64,000 nucleotides of DNA. Origin: Mannheimia granulomatis (lineage in GTDB: Bacteria; Pseudomonadota; Gammaproteobacteria; Enterobacterales; Pasteurellaceae). A model generated the notes under the pieces. It was not told the DNA's origin. It worked only from the letters and a program-made list of their open reading frames with translations, and searched no databases. The position numbers were made by a program, and so were the translations under genes. Positions 44,930 to 54,441 of this stretch are shown one piece after another. The stretch lies in NCBI RefSeq assembly GCF_013377255.1, contig NZ_CP016614.1, positions 1,310,501-1,374,500 of the forward strand. Reading direction: 5' to 3'. Position 1 is the stretch's first letter. Each line of letters begins with the position of its first letter.

Positions 44930-47176
44930 CTACTCCACAATCTCCACCGTAGAATTGGTACTTAAGCCTCTCACTAATTGTGAGCCTTTTCTTGCACGTT
45001 CGCCGCGGTAGTTGTCGATATCGCTTGGTTTTAGCGTAATTTTACGTTTGCCAGAAACAAACACGAGCGATTGTGTTGGTTTGATGACCAATAAGCGAGC
45101 AAGGTACTCATCCCCTGATTTTGCCGCAGCAGCGGAAATATTGATGATCTTATTACCTTTACCTTTTGATAACTCCGGTAATTCGCTAACCGGGAACACT
45201 AACATTCTGCCTACATTGCTCATGGCCACTAATGATAAGTTCTCATCATTTTCAAGTAACTGAGGCGGTAATACTTTTGCATTTTCTGTTAAAGAAATAA
45301 CCGCTTTGCCGGCTTTATTACGGGAAACCAAATCTTCAAAGGTACAAATAAAACCATAGCCGGAATCAGATGCCATTAGTACTTTGGTATCTGAGTTTGC
45401 CATTAAAACTTGCTGAATGGTTGCGCCTTCCGGTAAGGTGATTTTGCCGGTAAGCGGTTCACCTTGTGAACGTGCAGATGGCAATGAGGTAGGATCTAGC
45501 GCATAGGCTCGCCCTGTGCTGTCTAAAAAGACCACTGGTTGATTACTTCTGCCACGTGCGTGAGCGAGATAACCATCGCCCGCACGGTAGCTTAGTCCTT
45601 CTACATCAATATCATGTCCTTTAGCACAACGTACCCAGCCTTTTTCGGAGAGGATCACCGTCACATCTTCGGTTGGGGTTAAATCACTTTCGGCAATCGC
45701 TTTCGATTCCGCACGTTCTACTAATGGCGAACGGCGAGAGCTGGCAAAGGTTTTTGCATCTGCCTGAATCTCTTTTTTAATTAAGCTGTTTAAACGGCGT
45801 TCCGAGCCTAAAATCAGTTGCAGCTCATCACGCTCTTTTTCAAGCTCTGATTTTTCTGCTTGTAATTGGTGTTCTTCCAATTTAGCTAAATGGCGTAAAC
45901 GTAAATTGAGAATCGCTTCTGCTTGAATATCAGTCAGGTTAAAACGTGCCATTAATTCCGCTTTTGGCTCGTCTTCGTTACGGATAATTTCTATCACCTC
46001 ATCAATATTTAAGAAGGCAATCATTAAGCCGTCTAAAATATGTAAGCGGCTTAAAATTTTATCCAAACGATAATTTAAGCGGCGAGTTACCGTCGTACGG
46101 CGGAATATGAGCCATTCCGTTAAAATCGTCAGTAAATTTTTCACCGCCGGTTTGCCGTCTAAGCCAATCATATTCATATTGACTCGGTAGCTTTTCTCCA
46201 GATCGGTCGTGGCAAAAAGGTGATCCATTAACGCTTCGAAATCAATACGACTTGAGCGTGGCACAATCACAATCCGAATTGGATTTTCGTGATCGGATTC
46301 GTCACGAATATCATCTACCATCGGTAATTTTTTATTCCGCATTTGAGTGGCGATTTGCTCAATAATCTTTGACGGTGAAGCTTGGTGAGGTAAGGCAGAA
46401 ATTACAATTTCGCCGTCTTCTTTTTTCCATACCGCACGCATTTTAATCGAACCACGGCCTTGCTCATACATTTTGGCAATTTCTGCTTTTGGTGTAATAA
46501 TTTCTGCCTCGGTTGGATAATCCGGTCCTTGAACGACGGTTAGAATTTCGTCTAGCGAAGCTTTAGGGTTATCCAATAACATCACGCTGGCATCGGCCAA
46601 CTCGTTGATATTATGTGGTGGAATATCGGTTGCCATCCCAACTGCAATCCCCATTGTGCCGTTGAGCAAAATGTGCGGTAAACGAGCAGGTAGATATTTT
46701 GGCTCTTCAAGTGAACCGTCAAAATTCGGCTGATAATCGACTGTGCCTTGTCCTAATTCCCCAAGTAACACTTCTGCAATTTTAGATAGTTTTGATTCGG
46801 TATAACGCATTGCTGCGAAGGATTTAGGATCGTCCGGAGCTCCCCAGTTCCCTTGCCCATCCACAAGCGGATAGCGGTAAGAGAATGGCTGAGCCATTAA
46901 CACCATCGCTTCATAACAGGCACTGTCTCCATGAGGATGGAATTTACCTAGCACATCCCCCACCGTTCTGGCAGATTTTTTATATTTTGCCGAGGCATTT
47001 AAGCCCAATTCCGACATCGCATAAATAATACGGCGTTGTACAGGTTTTAAGCCATCACCGATAAAGGGTAATGCCCTGTCCATAATTACGTACATAGAAT
47101 AATTGAGATAAGCATCTTCGGTAAAACGCTTAATCGGCATTTGTTCAATGCCTTCATAATTGATTTCAGTCGTCAT
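44930..47176 (-). CDS. parC: DNA topoisomerase IV subunit A
   Basis: 748 residues (E. coli 752). The catalytic tyrosine is in AAMRYTESKL (Y125). The quinolone-resistance region reads GDVLGKFHPHGDSACYEA, with serine 85 and glutamate 89 at the positions equivalent to E. coli S80 and E84, so the wild-type sensitive residues are present. The C-terminal domain carries degenerate beta-pinwheel blades. ParC cuts and rejoins DNA to unlink replicated chromosomes, with ParE, whose gene is not in the window. It stands alone with a 311-base divergent region to pnp. Confidence 0.97.
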   Translation of the reverse strand: MTTEINYEGIEQMPIKRFTEDAYLNYSMYVIMDRALPFIGDGLKPVQRRIIYAMSELGLNASAKYKKSARTVGDVLGKFHPHGDSACYEAMVLMAQPFSYRYPLVDGQGNWGAPDDPKSFAAMRYTESKLSKIAEVLLGELGQGTVDYQPNFDGSLEEPKYLPARLPHILLNGTMGIAVGMATDIPPHNINELADASVMLLDNPKASLDEILTVVQGPDYPTEAEIITPKAEIAKMYEQGRGSIKMRAVWKKEDGEIVISALPHQASPSKIIEQIATQMRNKKLPMVDDIRDESDHENPIRIVIVPRSSRIDFEALMDHLFATTDLEKSYRVNMNMIGLDGKPAVKNLLTILTEWLIFRRTTVTRRLNYRLDKILSRLHILDGLMIAFLNIDEVIEIIRNEDEPKAELMARFNLTDIQAEAILNLRLRHLAKLEEHQLQAEKSELEKERDELQLILGSERRLNSLIKKEIQADAKTFASSRRSPLVERAESKAIAESDLTPTEDVTVILSEKGWVRCAKGHDIDVEGLSYRAGDGYLAHARGRSNQPVVFLDSTGRAYALDPTSLPSARSQGEPLTGKITLPEGATIQQVLMANSDTKVLMASDSGYGFICTFEDLVSRNKAGKAVISLTENAKVLPPQLLENDENLSLVAMSNVGRMLVFPVSELPELSKGKGNKIINISAAAAKSGDEYLARLLVIKPTQSLVFVSGKRKITLKPSDIDNYRGERARKGSQLVRGLSTNSTVEIVE

Positions 47177-47487
47177 TTTTTTATGTTTTAGATAATGTAA
47201 AAATGAGAGCTATTTTCTACGATTTAGCTCTTTTAGTCTAGCCTGAAAGACAAGCGGTGATAAAAGCATTGTTTTTTGCAAAATTCTTCACAAAAACGAC
47301 CGCTTGTAAAAGCAAAAATAATAGGCGATTTTTTATGAAAATCTCTGTATAATGGATGAGTTTTATTTTTTACTTTGAGAGGCGGCTATCAAAAATTCTT
47401 TTGTAATAACACGAGTATTTTTGCTAGTCGCAATTTAAAAAAATAAAACGAAACTTAACTTTAATTCGTTTAATAAAGGAAAACAGA
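47177..47487 (+). promoter_or_regulatory. parC-pnp intergenic region and pnp leader
   Basis: No gene. It contains an inverted pair of uptake sequences (ACAAGCGG at 47250, CCGCTTGT at 47300), then a clear -10 hexamer TATAAT at 47348-47353 with no good -35. About 130 bases of leader precede the pnp ATG. E. coli pnp has a long leader folded into a stem cut by RNase III for autoregulation; a similar role is plausible. AAAGGAAAA is the pnp ribosome site. Confidence 0.55.
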
Positions 47488-49629
47488 ATGAATCCAATCG
47501 TAAGACAATTTAAATACGGTCAGCACACCGTAACTTTAGAAACAGGTGCTATCGCGCGTCAAGCAACAGCTGCGGTAATGGCAAGTATGGATGACACCAC
47601 CGTTTTTGTAACTGTGGTTGCGAAAAAAGATGTTAAAGAAGGCCAAGATTTCTTCCCATTAACCGTAGATTACCAAGAACGTACTTACGCAGCAGGTCGT
47701 ATTCCGGGTGGATTCTTCAAACGTGAAGGTCGTCCTTCTGAAGGTGAAACCTTAGTTGCCCGCTTAATTGACCGCCCTGTGCGTCCTCTTTTCCCTGAAG
47801 GTTTCTTCAATGAAATTCAAGTGATTGCAACGGTTGTTTCTGTCAATCCACAAATCAGCCCAGACTTAGTAGCAATGATTGGTGCATCAGCGGCCTTGTC
47901 ATTATCAGGCGTACCGTTTAACGGTCCTATCGGTGCAGCACGTGTTGGTTTCATTAATGATCAATTTGTATTAAACCCAACAACATCTGAGCAAAAAATC
48001 AGCCGTTTAGATTTAGTAGTTGCAGGTACAGATAAAGCTGTATTAATGGTAGAATCTGAAGCAGATATTTTAACTGAAGAACAAATGCTTTCAGCAGTGG
48101 TATTCGGCCATCAGCAACAACAAGTTGTAATTGAAAATATCAAAGAATTTGTAAAAGAAGCAGGTAAACCACGTTGGGATTGGGTTGCTCCAGAGCCAAA
48201 TACAGATTTAATCAATAAAGTGAAAGCCTTAGCAGAAAGCCGTATCGGCGATGCTTATCGTATTACTGAAAAACAAGCACGTTATGAGCAAATTGATGCA
48301 ATCAAAGCAGAAGTTATTGCACAATTAACAGCAGAAGATGAAACCGTAAACGAAGGTGCTATCGTTGATATCATCACTTCATTAGAAAGCTCTGTAGTGC
48401 GTAGCCGTATTATCGCCGGTGAGCCGCGTATTGACGGTCGTACCGTGGATACCGTGCGTGCATTAGATATTTGCACAGGCGTCTTACCACGTACTCACGG
48501 TTCTGCTATCTTTACCCGTGGCGAAACTCAAGCATTAGCGGTCGCAACGCTGGGGACAGAGCGTGATGCTCAAATTATTGATGAACTGACAGGTGAAAAG
48601 TCAGACCGCTTCTTATTCCACTATAACTTCCCTCCGTTCTCTGTAGGTGAAACAGGTCGTATCGGCTCGCCAAAACGTCGTGAAATCGGTCATGGTCGTT
48701 TAGCAAAACGTGGAGTGTTAGCTGTTATGCCAACTGCGGAAGAATTCCCTTATGTGGTGCGTGTAGTGTCTGAAATCACTGAATCTAACGGTTCATCTTC
48801 AATGGCTTCTGTATGTGGTGCATCTTTGGCGTTAATGGATGCGGGCGTACCAATTAAAGCAGCAGTTGCGGGTATCGCAATGGGCTTAGTAAAAGAAGAA
48901 GAAAAATTTGTTGTTCTTTCAGATATTTTAGGTGATGAAGACCACTTAGGCGATATGGACTTTAAAGTAGCCGGTACTCGTGAAGGGGTAACTGCATTAC
49001 AAATGGATATTAAAATTGAAGGTATTACACCGGAAATTATGCAGATCGCATTAAATCAAGCAAAAGGTGCACGTATGCACATTTTAAACGTGATGGAACA
49101 AGCAATTCCTGCACCTCGTGCGGATATTTCAGACTTCGCACCACGTATTCACACAATGAAAATTGATCCGAAGAAAATCAAAGATGTGATTGGTAAAGGC
49201 GGTGCGGTCATTCGTGCGTTAACTGAAGAAACAGGTACTTCAATTGATATTGATGATGACGGTACAGTAAAAATTGCCGCAACTGATAATAATGCAGCGA
49301 AAGCGGTCATGGCTCGTATTGAAGATATCGTTGCTGAAGTTGAAGTGAACGCTGTTTACACAGGTAAAGTAACCCGTGTTGTTGATTTCGGCGCATTCGT
49401 GTCAATTTTAGGTGGTAAAGAAGGTTTAGTCCATATTTCCCAAATTACCAGCGAACGTGTTGATCGTGTTGCTGATTACTTATCTGTCGGTCAAGAAGTA
49501 CAAGTAAAAGTGGTTGAAATTGACCGCCAAAACCGTATCCGCTTAACGATGAAAGATCTTAATAGCACCGACAATGCTACTGAAACTGTAGCGGAAGAAG
49601 CTGTTTTTGAAGAACAAGAGAATATCTAA
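47488..49629 (+). CDS. pnp: Polyribonucleotide nucleotidyltransferase
   Basis: 713 residues, E. coli length 711. Two RNase PH domains (residues ~5-230 and ~310-540; GRIPGGFFKREGRPSEGETL, FHYNFPPFSVGETGRIGSPK), then a KH domain (IKDVIGKGGAVIRALTEETG) and an S1 domain (YTGKVTRVVDFGAFVSILGG). It degrades RNA 3' to 5' using phosphate and takes part in the degradosome. rpsO, its usual upstream neighbour, is not here. nlpI and deaD follow, as in enterobacteria. Confidence 0.98.
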   Translation: MNPIVRQFKYGQHTVTLETGAIARQATAAVMASMDDTTVFVTVVAKKDVKEGQDFFPLTVDYQERTYAAGRIPGGFFKREGRPSEGETLVARLIDRPVRPLFPEGFFNEIQVIATVVSVNPQISPDLVAMIGASAALSLSGVPFNGPIGAARVGFINDQFVLNPTTSEQKISRLDLVVAGTDKAVLMVESEADILTEEQMLSAVVFGHQQQQVVIENIKEFVKEAGKPRWDWVAPEPNTDLINKVKALAESRIGDAYRITEKQARYEQIDAIKAEVIAQLTAEDETVNEGAIVDIITSLESSVVRSRIIAGEPRIDGRTVDTVRALDICTGVLPRTHGSAIFTRGETQALAVATLGTERDAQIIDELTGEKSDRFLFHYNFPPFSVGETGRIGSPKRREIGHGRLAKRGVLAVMPTAEEFPYVVRVVSEITESNGSSSMASVCGASLALMDAGVPIKAAVAGIAMGLVKEEEKFVVLSDILGDEDHLGDMDFKVAGTREGVTALQMDIKIEGITPEIMQIALNQAKGARMHILNVMEQAIPAPRADISDFAPRIHTMKIDPKKIKDVIGKGGAVIRALTEETGTSIDIDDDGTVKIAATDNNAAKAVMARIEDIVAEVEVNAVYTGKVTRVVDFGAFVSILGGKEGLVHISQITSERVDRVADYLSVGQEVQVKVVEIDRQNRIRLTMKDLNSTDNATETVAEEAVFEEQENI

Positions 49630-49644
49630 TTCTTCATAAATCGT

Positions 49645-49680
49645 GAATAACGGACTATTTAACTGTCCGTTATTCTATTT
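49645..49680 (+). terminator. Hairpin after pnp
   Basis: GAATAACGGAC (49645-49655) pairs with GTCCGTTATTC (49665-49675) and is followed by TATTTTG. It would stop or thin out transcription before nlpI. Confidence 0.8.
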
Positions 49681-49710
49681 TGTAGTTCATTATTTAAAGG
49701 CAATTTAGTA

Positions 49711-50634
49711 ATGGTACAGCTGTTTAAATTGTTTCGAATTCAGTTCTTTTTACTTAATTTAATCTCTGTTTTAGTATTAACGGGCTGTAGCAATCGCTAT
49801 TCAGATTTAGTTTCAATTAAAAATTTAGCTTTAGCTGAATTAAATCCACAACTTCGCTTTGAACAAGAAGCGATGGTTGTCCGTATAAATCAAGTATTAG
49901 AAGAAGCGAAATTAAACTCATCTGAACAAGCCGATCTCTACTTTGAAAGAGGGGTAATTTACGACAGCTTAGGATTATGGTCTCTTGCCCGTTATGATTT
50001 TGCTCAAGCTATTTCACTTAACCAGCGAATGGCGGCAGCTTACAATTATATGGGATTGTATCTACTACTAGAAGGTGATTATGATAGCTCTATTGATGCT
50101 TTTAATGCAGTATTAGAGTTAGATCGTGAATATAGCTATACTTATCTCAATCGAGGCTTAGCCTTCTATTATAGTGGTCGATACTCCGAAGCTGAGCGTG
50201 ATCTTTTACGTTTTTACGAAGAAGATAAAAGAGATCCCTACCGTGTTTTATGGCTTTATTTTAATGAGTTAGAATTTATCCCATTAGAAGCCAAGAAAAA
50301 TTTACAAGCACGAGTAGCATTACTCTCCCCTAATTTCTGGGGAACAAATATTGTGAATTATTTCTTAGGGGACTTATCTTTAGCCCAACTTCGTGCTAAA
50401 ATAGATTCCGAAGCTAAAGAAAACAGCTCACAATACGCAGAAATACTCACAGAGACGTATTTCTATTTAGCAAAACAACAACTCAAATTAGATCGTAAAG
50501 ATGAGGCCATCAGCCTTTTCCGACTTGCTCTTGCAAATCAAGTGTTTAACTTCGTTGAGTATCGTTTTGCCCTGTTTGAACTTGGACAATTGCGTTCATT
50601 AGCTCAAACAACTCCCGTTGTTGATAAAGAATAG
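49711..50634 (+). CDS. nlpI: Lipoprotein NlpI
   Basis: 307 residues (E. coli 294). A lipoprotein signal with lipobox LTGC places the mature N-terminus at about residue 26. The rest consists of TPR helix pairs, clearest at QADLYFERGVIYDSLGLWSL, AAYNYMGLYLLLEGDYDSSI and YTYLNRGLAFYYSGRYSEAE. NlpI is an outer-membrane adaptor that brings the protease Prc to peptidoglycan hydrolases such as MepS. The position directly after pnp and before deaD is the conserved enteric arrangement. Confidence 0.93.
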   Translation: MVQLFKLFRIQFFLLNLISVLVLTGCSNRYSDLVSIKNLALAELNPQLRFEQEAMVVRINQVLEEAKLNSSEQADLYFERGVIYDSLGLWSLARYDFAQAISLNQRMAAAYNYMGLYLLLEGDYDSSIDAFNAVLELDREYSYTYLNRGLAFYYSGRYSEAERDLLRFYEEDKRDPYRVLWLYFNELEFIPLEAKKNLQARVALLSPNFWGTNIVNYFLGDLSLAQLRAKIDSEAKENSSQYAEILTETYFYLAKQQLKLDRKDEAISLFRLALANQVFNFVEYRFALFELGQLRSLAQTTPVVDKE

Positions 50635-50853
50635 GGAAAGATTAGGACAAGATTAAGCGGTCAATTTTGCAAAAAAATTTGCAAATTTCACCGCTTGTAC
50701 TCAGGGGATTGTTAAAGCATTTATTTTGCTTTGTTATTTCATTTTTCTTCCTACTAAATAATTCAACAATATAATATTTATTTGGATATGCAAACAGAAA
50801 ATAGTGTTTATTTTCTGCTTTTTGTTTTGCTGTCCACCAATTAATGGTTTTTT

Positions 50854-52683
50854 ATGACAACTGAATCTTTAACATTTGCCGATTTAGGCTTACCTCAACC
50901 TATCCTTGATGCAGTAAATGAGATGGGTTTTTTAACCCCCTCTCCTATCCAACAAGAATGTATTCCTCACTTACTTTCCGGCCGTGATGTTCTCGGTATG
51001 GCACAAACAGGTAGCGGTAAAACAGCAGCTTTCTCACTACCTTTACTCGCTCAAATTGATCCTTCTCAACGCCATCCACAAATGTTGGTAATGGCTCCAA
51101 CTCGTGAGCTAGCTATTCAAGTAGCTGATGCTTGCGAACAATTTAGCAAAAACATGAAAGGCATACGTGTTGTGACCGTTTACGGTGGACAGCGTTACGA
51201 CATTCAATTACGAGCTTTAAAACAGGGCTCACAAGTGGTTGTCGGCACACCTGGTCGTATTCTTGACCATATTCGTCGCGGCACTTTAGACTTATCCGAA
51301 CTAAAATTTATCGTATTAGACGAAGCCGATGAAATGCTCCGTATGGGCTTTATTGATGATGTTGAAACCGTTATGGCAGAATTACCGGAAAATCACCAAA
51401 CTGCGTTATTCTCAGCCACAATGCCGGAACCGATTCGTCGTATTACCCGTCGTTTTATGAAAGATCCGCAAGAGGTTAAAATTAAAGCGACAGAACGCTC
51501 TGCTCCAGATATCGAACAACGCTACTGGTTAGTTAACGGTTTCCGTAAAAATGATGCGTTATTACGTTTCTTAGAAGTGGAAGAATTTGATGCAGCCATC
51601 ATATTCACCCGCACCAAAACAGGCACAATTGATATTACCGAATTGTGCGAACGTAACGGCTATCGTACTGCAGCGTTAAATGGTGATATGACCCAACAAG
51701 CTCGTGAGCAAACCTTAGAAAAATTACGCTCAGGGCGTTTAGACATTTTGGTTGCAACTGATGTTGCTGCCCGTGGTATTGATATTGAACGTATTAGCCT
51801 AGTTGTAAACTACGATATTCCGTTAGAAGAAGAATCTTATGTTCACCGTATTGGTCGTACCGGTCGTGCCGGTCGTTCAGGTCGTGCGTTATTATTCGTT
51901 GAGCCACGTGAACGCCGTTTGCTGCGTAATATCGAAAATCTCATCAAAAAACCAATTGAAGAAGTGGCTATCCCAAACCATGAAATTTTAATGGAAAAAC
52001 GCCGTGAAAAATTCAAAGCACGTATTTCTAAGCAATTAGAACACCATGATTTAGAAAAATACCGTGAGTTATTGGAAGACTTATTTACTGCTGATCAAGA
52101 TCATGAAGAACTGGCAGCGGCAATGATGATGTTACTACAAGAAAAACAAAAATTAATTCTTCCACCAGACCCTGTAGTCCGCGCTGCACGTTCAGAACGT
52201 GGACGCGATCGTAACGATAGAAACGACCGCCGTAATGGTCGTGAACATCGTGAAAATAACGGTGTTGCGATGGATTTATACCGTATTGAACTAGGTCGTG
52301 AAGATGGTGTAGAAGTTCGCCATATTGTAGGCGCAATTGCTAACGAAGGTGATATCAGCAGCCGCTATATTGGTCATATTAAACTCTATGATACCTACTC
52401 AACCATTGAATTACCACAAGGTATGCCAAATCATTTAGTCCAACATTTCGCTCACAAAGCGCGCGTGTTGAATAAACAAATGCAGATGTCACTTATCGGC
52501 ACTACAAACAGCGGTAATGAACATCCGTATGATGCTCGTGGTCGTCGTGGTGGCGAGCGTAGAGGTGATCGTAATGAACGTGGCGGTCGCCGTGATTCAA
52601 GAGATAATGGCTTCAATAAAGATCGTAAAGGCGGTTTTAAAGAGAGACGCTTTAATGATAAAGGTCGCTTTCGCCGTGACTAA
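50854..52683 (+). CDS. deaD: ATP-dependent RNA helicase DeaD (CsdA)
   Basis: 609 residues (E. coli 629). All DEAD-box motifs are present: AQTGSGKT (I), PTRELA (Ia), TPGR, VLDEADEM (II), FSATMP (III), IIFTRTKTGT (IV), RGIDIERI and HRIGRTGRAGRSG (VI). A DbpA-like RNA-binding domain follows at ~470-550, then an Arg/Gly-rich tail (RGRRGGERRGDRNERGGRRD). It unwinds RNA during cold adaptation and ribosome assembly. The 219-base region upstream, holding an imperfect inverted uptake-sequence pair (50654-50698), provides a long leader as in E. coli csdA. Confidence 0.97.
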   Translation: MTTESLTFADLGLPQPILDAVNEMGFLTPSPIQQECIPHLLSGRDVLGMAQTGSGKTAAFSLPLLAQIDPSQRHPQMLVMAPTRELAIQVADACEQFSKNMKGIRVVTVYGGQRYDIQLRALKQGSQVVVGTPGRILDHIRRGTLDLSELKFIVLDEADEMLRMGFIDDVETVMAELPENHQTALFSATMPEPIRRITRRFMKDPQEVKIKATERSAPDIEQRYWLVNGFRKNDALLRFLEVEEFDAAIIFTRTKTGTIDITELCERNGYRTAALNGDMTQQAREQTLEKLRSGRLDILVATDVAARGIDIERISLVVNYDIPLEEESYVHRIGRTGRAGRSGRALLFVEPRERRLLRNIENLIKKPIEEVAIPNHEILMEKRREKFKARISKQLEHHDLEKYRELLEDLFTADQDHEELAAAMMMLLQEKQKLILPPDPVVRAARSERGRDRNDRNDRRNGREHRENNGVAMDLYRIELGREDGVEVRHIVGAIANEGDISSRYIGHIKLYDTYSTIELPQGMPNHLVQHFAHKARVLNKQMQMSLIGTTNSGNEHPYDARGRRGGERRGDRNERGGRRDSRDNGFNKDRKGGFKERRFNDKGRFRRD

Positions 52684-52698
52684 ATAGCCTCAAATCAT

Positions 52699-52724
52699 AA
52701 TGCCCCATCCGTTGGGGCATTTTA
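52699..52724 (+). terminator. Terminator after deaD
   Basis: AATGCCCCA (52699-52707) pairs with TGGGGCATT (52713-52721), followed by TTT. A compact, GC-rich rho-independent terminator. Confidence 0.92.
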
Positions 52725-52757
52725 CTAGCGGTCAAAAAAACTTTATTTTTTGCAACT

Positions 52758-53276
52758 ATGTTTATTAAACCTACTCAAACAACTTGCCGAACTGATGTTT
52801 CCGAGCAAGATATCGCTTTTATGCAATATGCATTAGATTTAGCTGATTTAGCCGAAGCCAGAGGAGAGATACCCGTTGGTGCTGTGTTGGTCGATAAAAA
52901 TCACAATATCATCGGCAGAGGTTGGAATCAGACTATCCAACTTTGCGACCCGTCTGCTCACGCTGAAATGCAAGCCATCCGTCAAGCCGGACAAACCTTA
53001 GAAAATTATCGCCTACTAGATTGCACCCTTTATGTGACTCTTGAACCTTGCCCTATGTGTGCCGGAGCAATTTTACACAGCCGTATTGGTCGTTTGGTCT
53101 TTGGGGCCTGTGACTATAAAACAGGGGCTGTAGGTTCCCGCTATCATTTATTTGAAGATTATAAAATGAATCATTTTTTAGAGATTCAGGGTAATGTGCT
53201 TGGCAAAGAATGTAGCCAAAAAATCAGCAAGTTTTTTAAAAAACGTCGTTTGGAACAAAAATCAAAAGACTTATAG
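52758..53276 (+). CDS. tadA: tRNA adenosine(34) deaminase
   Basis: 172 residues (E. coli 167). The zinc/catalytic motifs of the cytidine-deaminase fold are HAEMQAI and PCPMCAGAIL, with the proton-shuttling glutamate in HAE. RGEIPVGAVLV is the conserved opening. It converts adenosine 34 of tRNA-Arg(ACG) to inosine. The ATG at 52758 lacks a clear ribosome site, but no better start exists in the frame. The C-terminal tail is lysine-rich. Single gene between two terminators. Confidence 0.95.
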   Translation: MFIKPTQTTCRTDVSEQDIAFMQYALDLADLAEARGEIPVGAVLVDKNHNIIGRGWNQTIQLCDPSAHAEMQAIRQAGQTLENYRLLDCTLYVTLEPCPMCAGAILHSRIGRLVFGACDYKTGAVGSRYHLFEDYKMNHFLEIQGNVLGKECSQKISKFFKKRRLEQKSKDL

Positions 53277-53294
53277 AAAAAACAACTAAAACAA

Positions 53295-53328
53295 AAAAGC
53301 ATAGTAAATTTTTATTTACTATGCTTTT
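53295..53328. terminator. Bidirectional terminator between tadA and mltB
   Basis: AAAAGCATAGTAAA (53295-53308) and TTTACTATGCTTTT (53315-53328) form a perfect 14-bp stem with a 6-base loop between convergent genes. Confidence 0.92.
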
Positions 53329-53346
53329 CATTTATTCGCTTTTAGC

Positions 53347-54438
53347 TTATTGCCCAACGGCGGATAAAATTCTATCTGCAAATTTACCGATACTGATACC
53401 AAAATTGTTGGATTTATTCCAATCCATCAACGTACGGAAATTATTTGACACCAAAAATGCTCGTCCGGCTTCCTTATCAGGGCGAATCAGCCATAATTTA
53501 TGGCCATTAAGCTTAGCTAATTTTGCCGATTCTTGCCCATTCGGATAAGCCAAATAAACACCTAAACCTTGCCATTCACCTAAAGTTTTCGCTTTCTTGG
53601 ATTCAATACCGGAAAAACTGAGATCCATTGGGGCAGATAATTTCACCTCAACCCCCCAAGGTAATTGATTGTCCCAACCAACAGTGGAAAGATATTTAGC
53701 AATAGATGCAAAGGCATCTGCTTCATTATCCCAAATATCTTTTTTGCCATCAGAGTCACCATCTGCCGCATAAGTGAGATAAGAGCTTGGCATAAATTGG
53801 GTTTGCCCCATAGCACCTGCCCAAGACCCCAATAATTCGTAACGCTTAATCGTTCCATCATCAAGCATCTTCATTGCGTTTACAAATTCTTTGGTGAATA
53901 ACGTTTCACGACGACCATCAAATGCTAGAGTTGCCAAAACAGAAAGCACATCAAAATCCCCTTGATAACGACCAAAGCTGCTCTCCATTCCCCATAATGC
54001 CATAATGTATTCTTTCTGAACACCGTATTTCTGGCTTGCACGGGTTAACGGTGCATTATGTTCATACCAACGCTCTGCCGCCTGATCCACTTTTGCTTGA
54101 GTTAACACTTTATTTAAGTAATTAGTTACCCCATTCGGATTGGCTAGAGGCAATGGTGAGTTTGGATCACGTTTGCGAGCAGATTGCTGTTTATCTAACT
54201 GGATGGCTCGTGCATTATAATTAATAAATTTTTGAGCATTTAAAGTTTTTGCCGATACACCCGCGCCAGCGGCTTTCTGTTTCAAAAAATGCACATAATC
54301 ATTAAAATTATTCACAGAACGTGATTTAGTGTATTTGGCATCCAAATCTAAAGTTGAATAGCTGCCTTTATCATTAGAACACCCTGCCAAAGCAAAGGTT
54401 ATGATCGTTAACGGCAAAGTAAAAATTTTCAATTTCAT
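53347..54438 (-). CDS. mltB: Membrane-bound lytic murein transglycosylase B
   Basis: 363 residues (E. coli 361). A lipoprotein signal with lipobox LAGC (cysteine 20) anchors it to the outer membrane. The catalytic glutamate lies in ALWGMESSFGRYQGDFDVL, followed by FDGRRE and GAMGQTQFMPSSYLTYAADG. It cleaves peptidoglycan glycan strands to 1,6-anhydro products. It starts three bases after the truB stop, so here it is the last gene of the rimP-nusA-infB-rbfA-truB run, a place taken by rpsO in E. coli. Confidence 0.94.
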   Translation of the reverse strand: MKLKIFTLPLTIITFALAGCSNDKGSYSTLDLDAKYTKSRSVNNFNDYVHFLKQKAAGAGVSAKTLNAQKFINYNARAIQLDKQQSARKRDPNSPLPLANPNGVTNYLNKVLTQAKVDQAAERWYEHNAPLTRASQKYGVQKEYIMALWGMESSFGRYQGDFDVLSVLATLAFDGRRETLFTKEFVNAMKMLDDGTIKRYELLGSWAGAMGQTQFMPSSYLTYAADGDSDGKKDIWDNEADAFASIAKYLSTVGWDNQLPWGVEVKLSAPMDLSFSGIESKKAKTLGEWQGLGVYLAYPNGQESAKLAKLNGHKLWLIRPDKEAGRAFLVSNNFRTLMDWNKSNNFGISIGKFADRILSAVGQ

Positions 54439-54441
54439 CTT

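Noticed and set aside
44930..47176. Quinolone-resistance changes in parC
   Set aside because: The serine and glutamate at the positions equivalent to E. coli S80 and E84 are both present, so no resistance substitution is visible.
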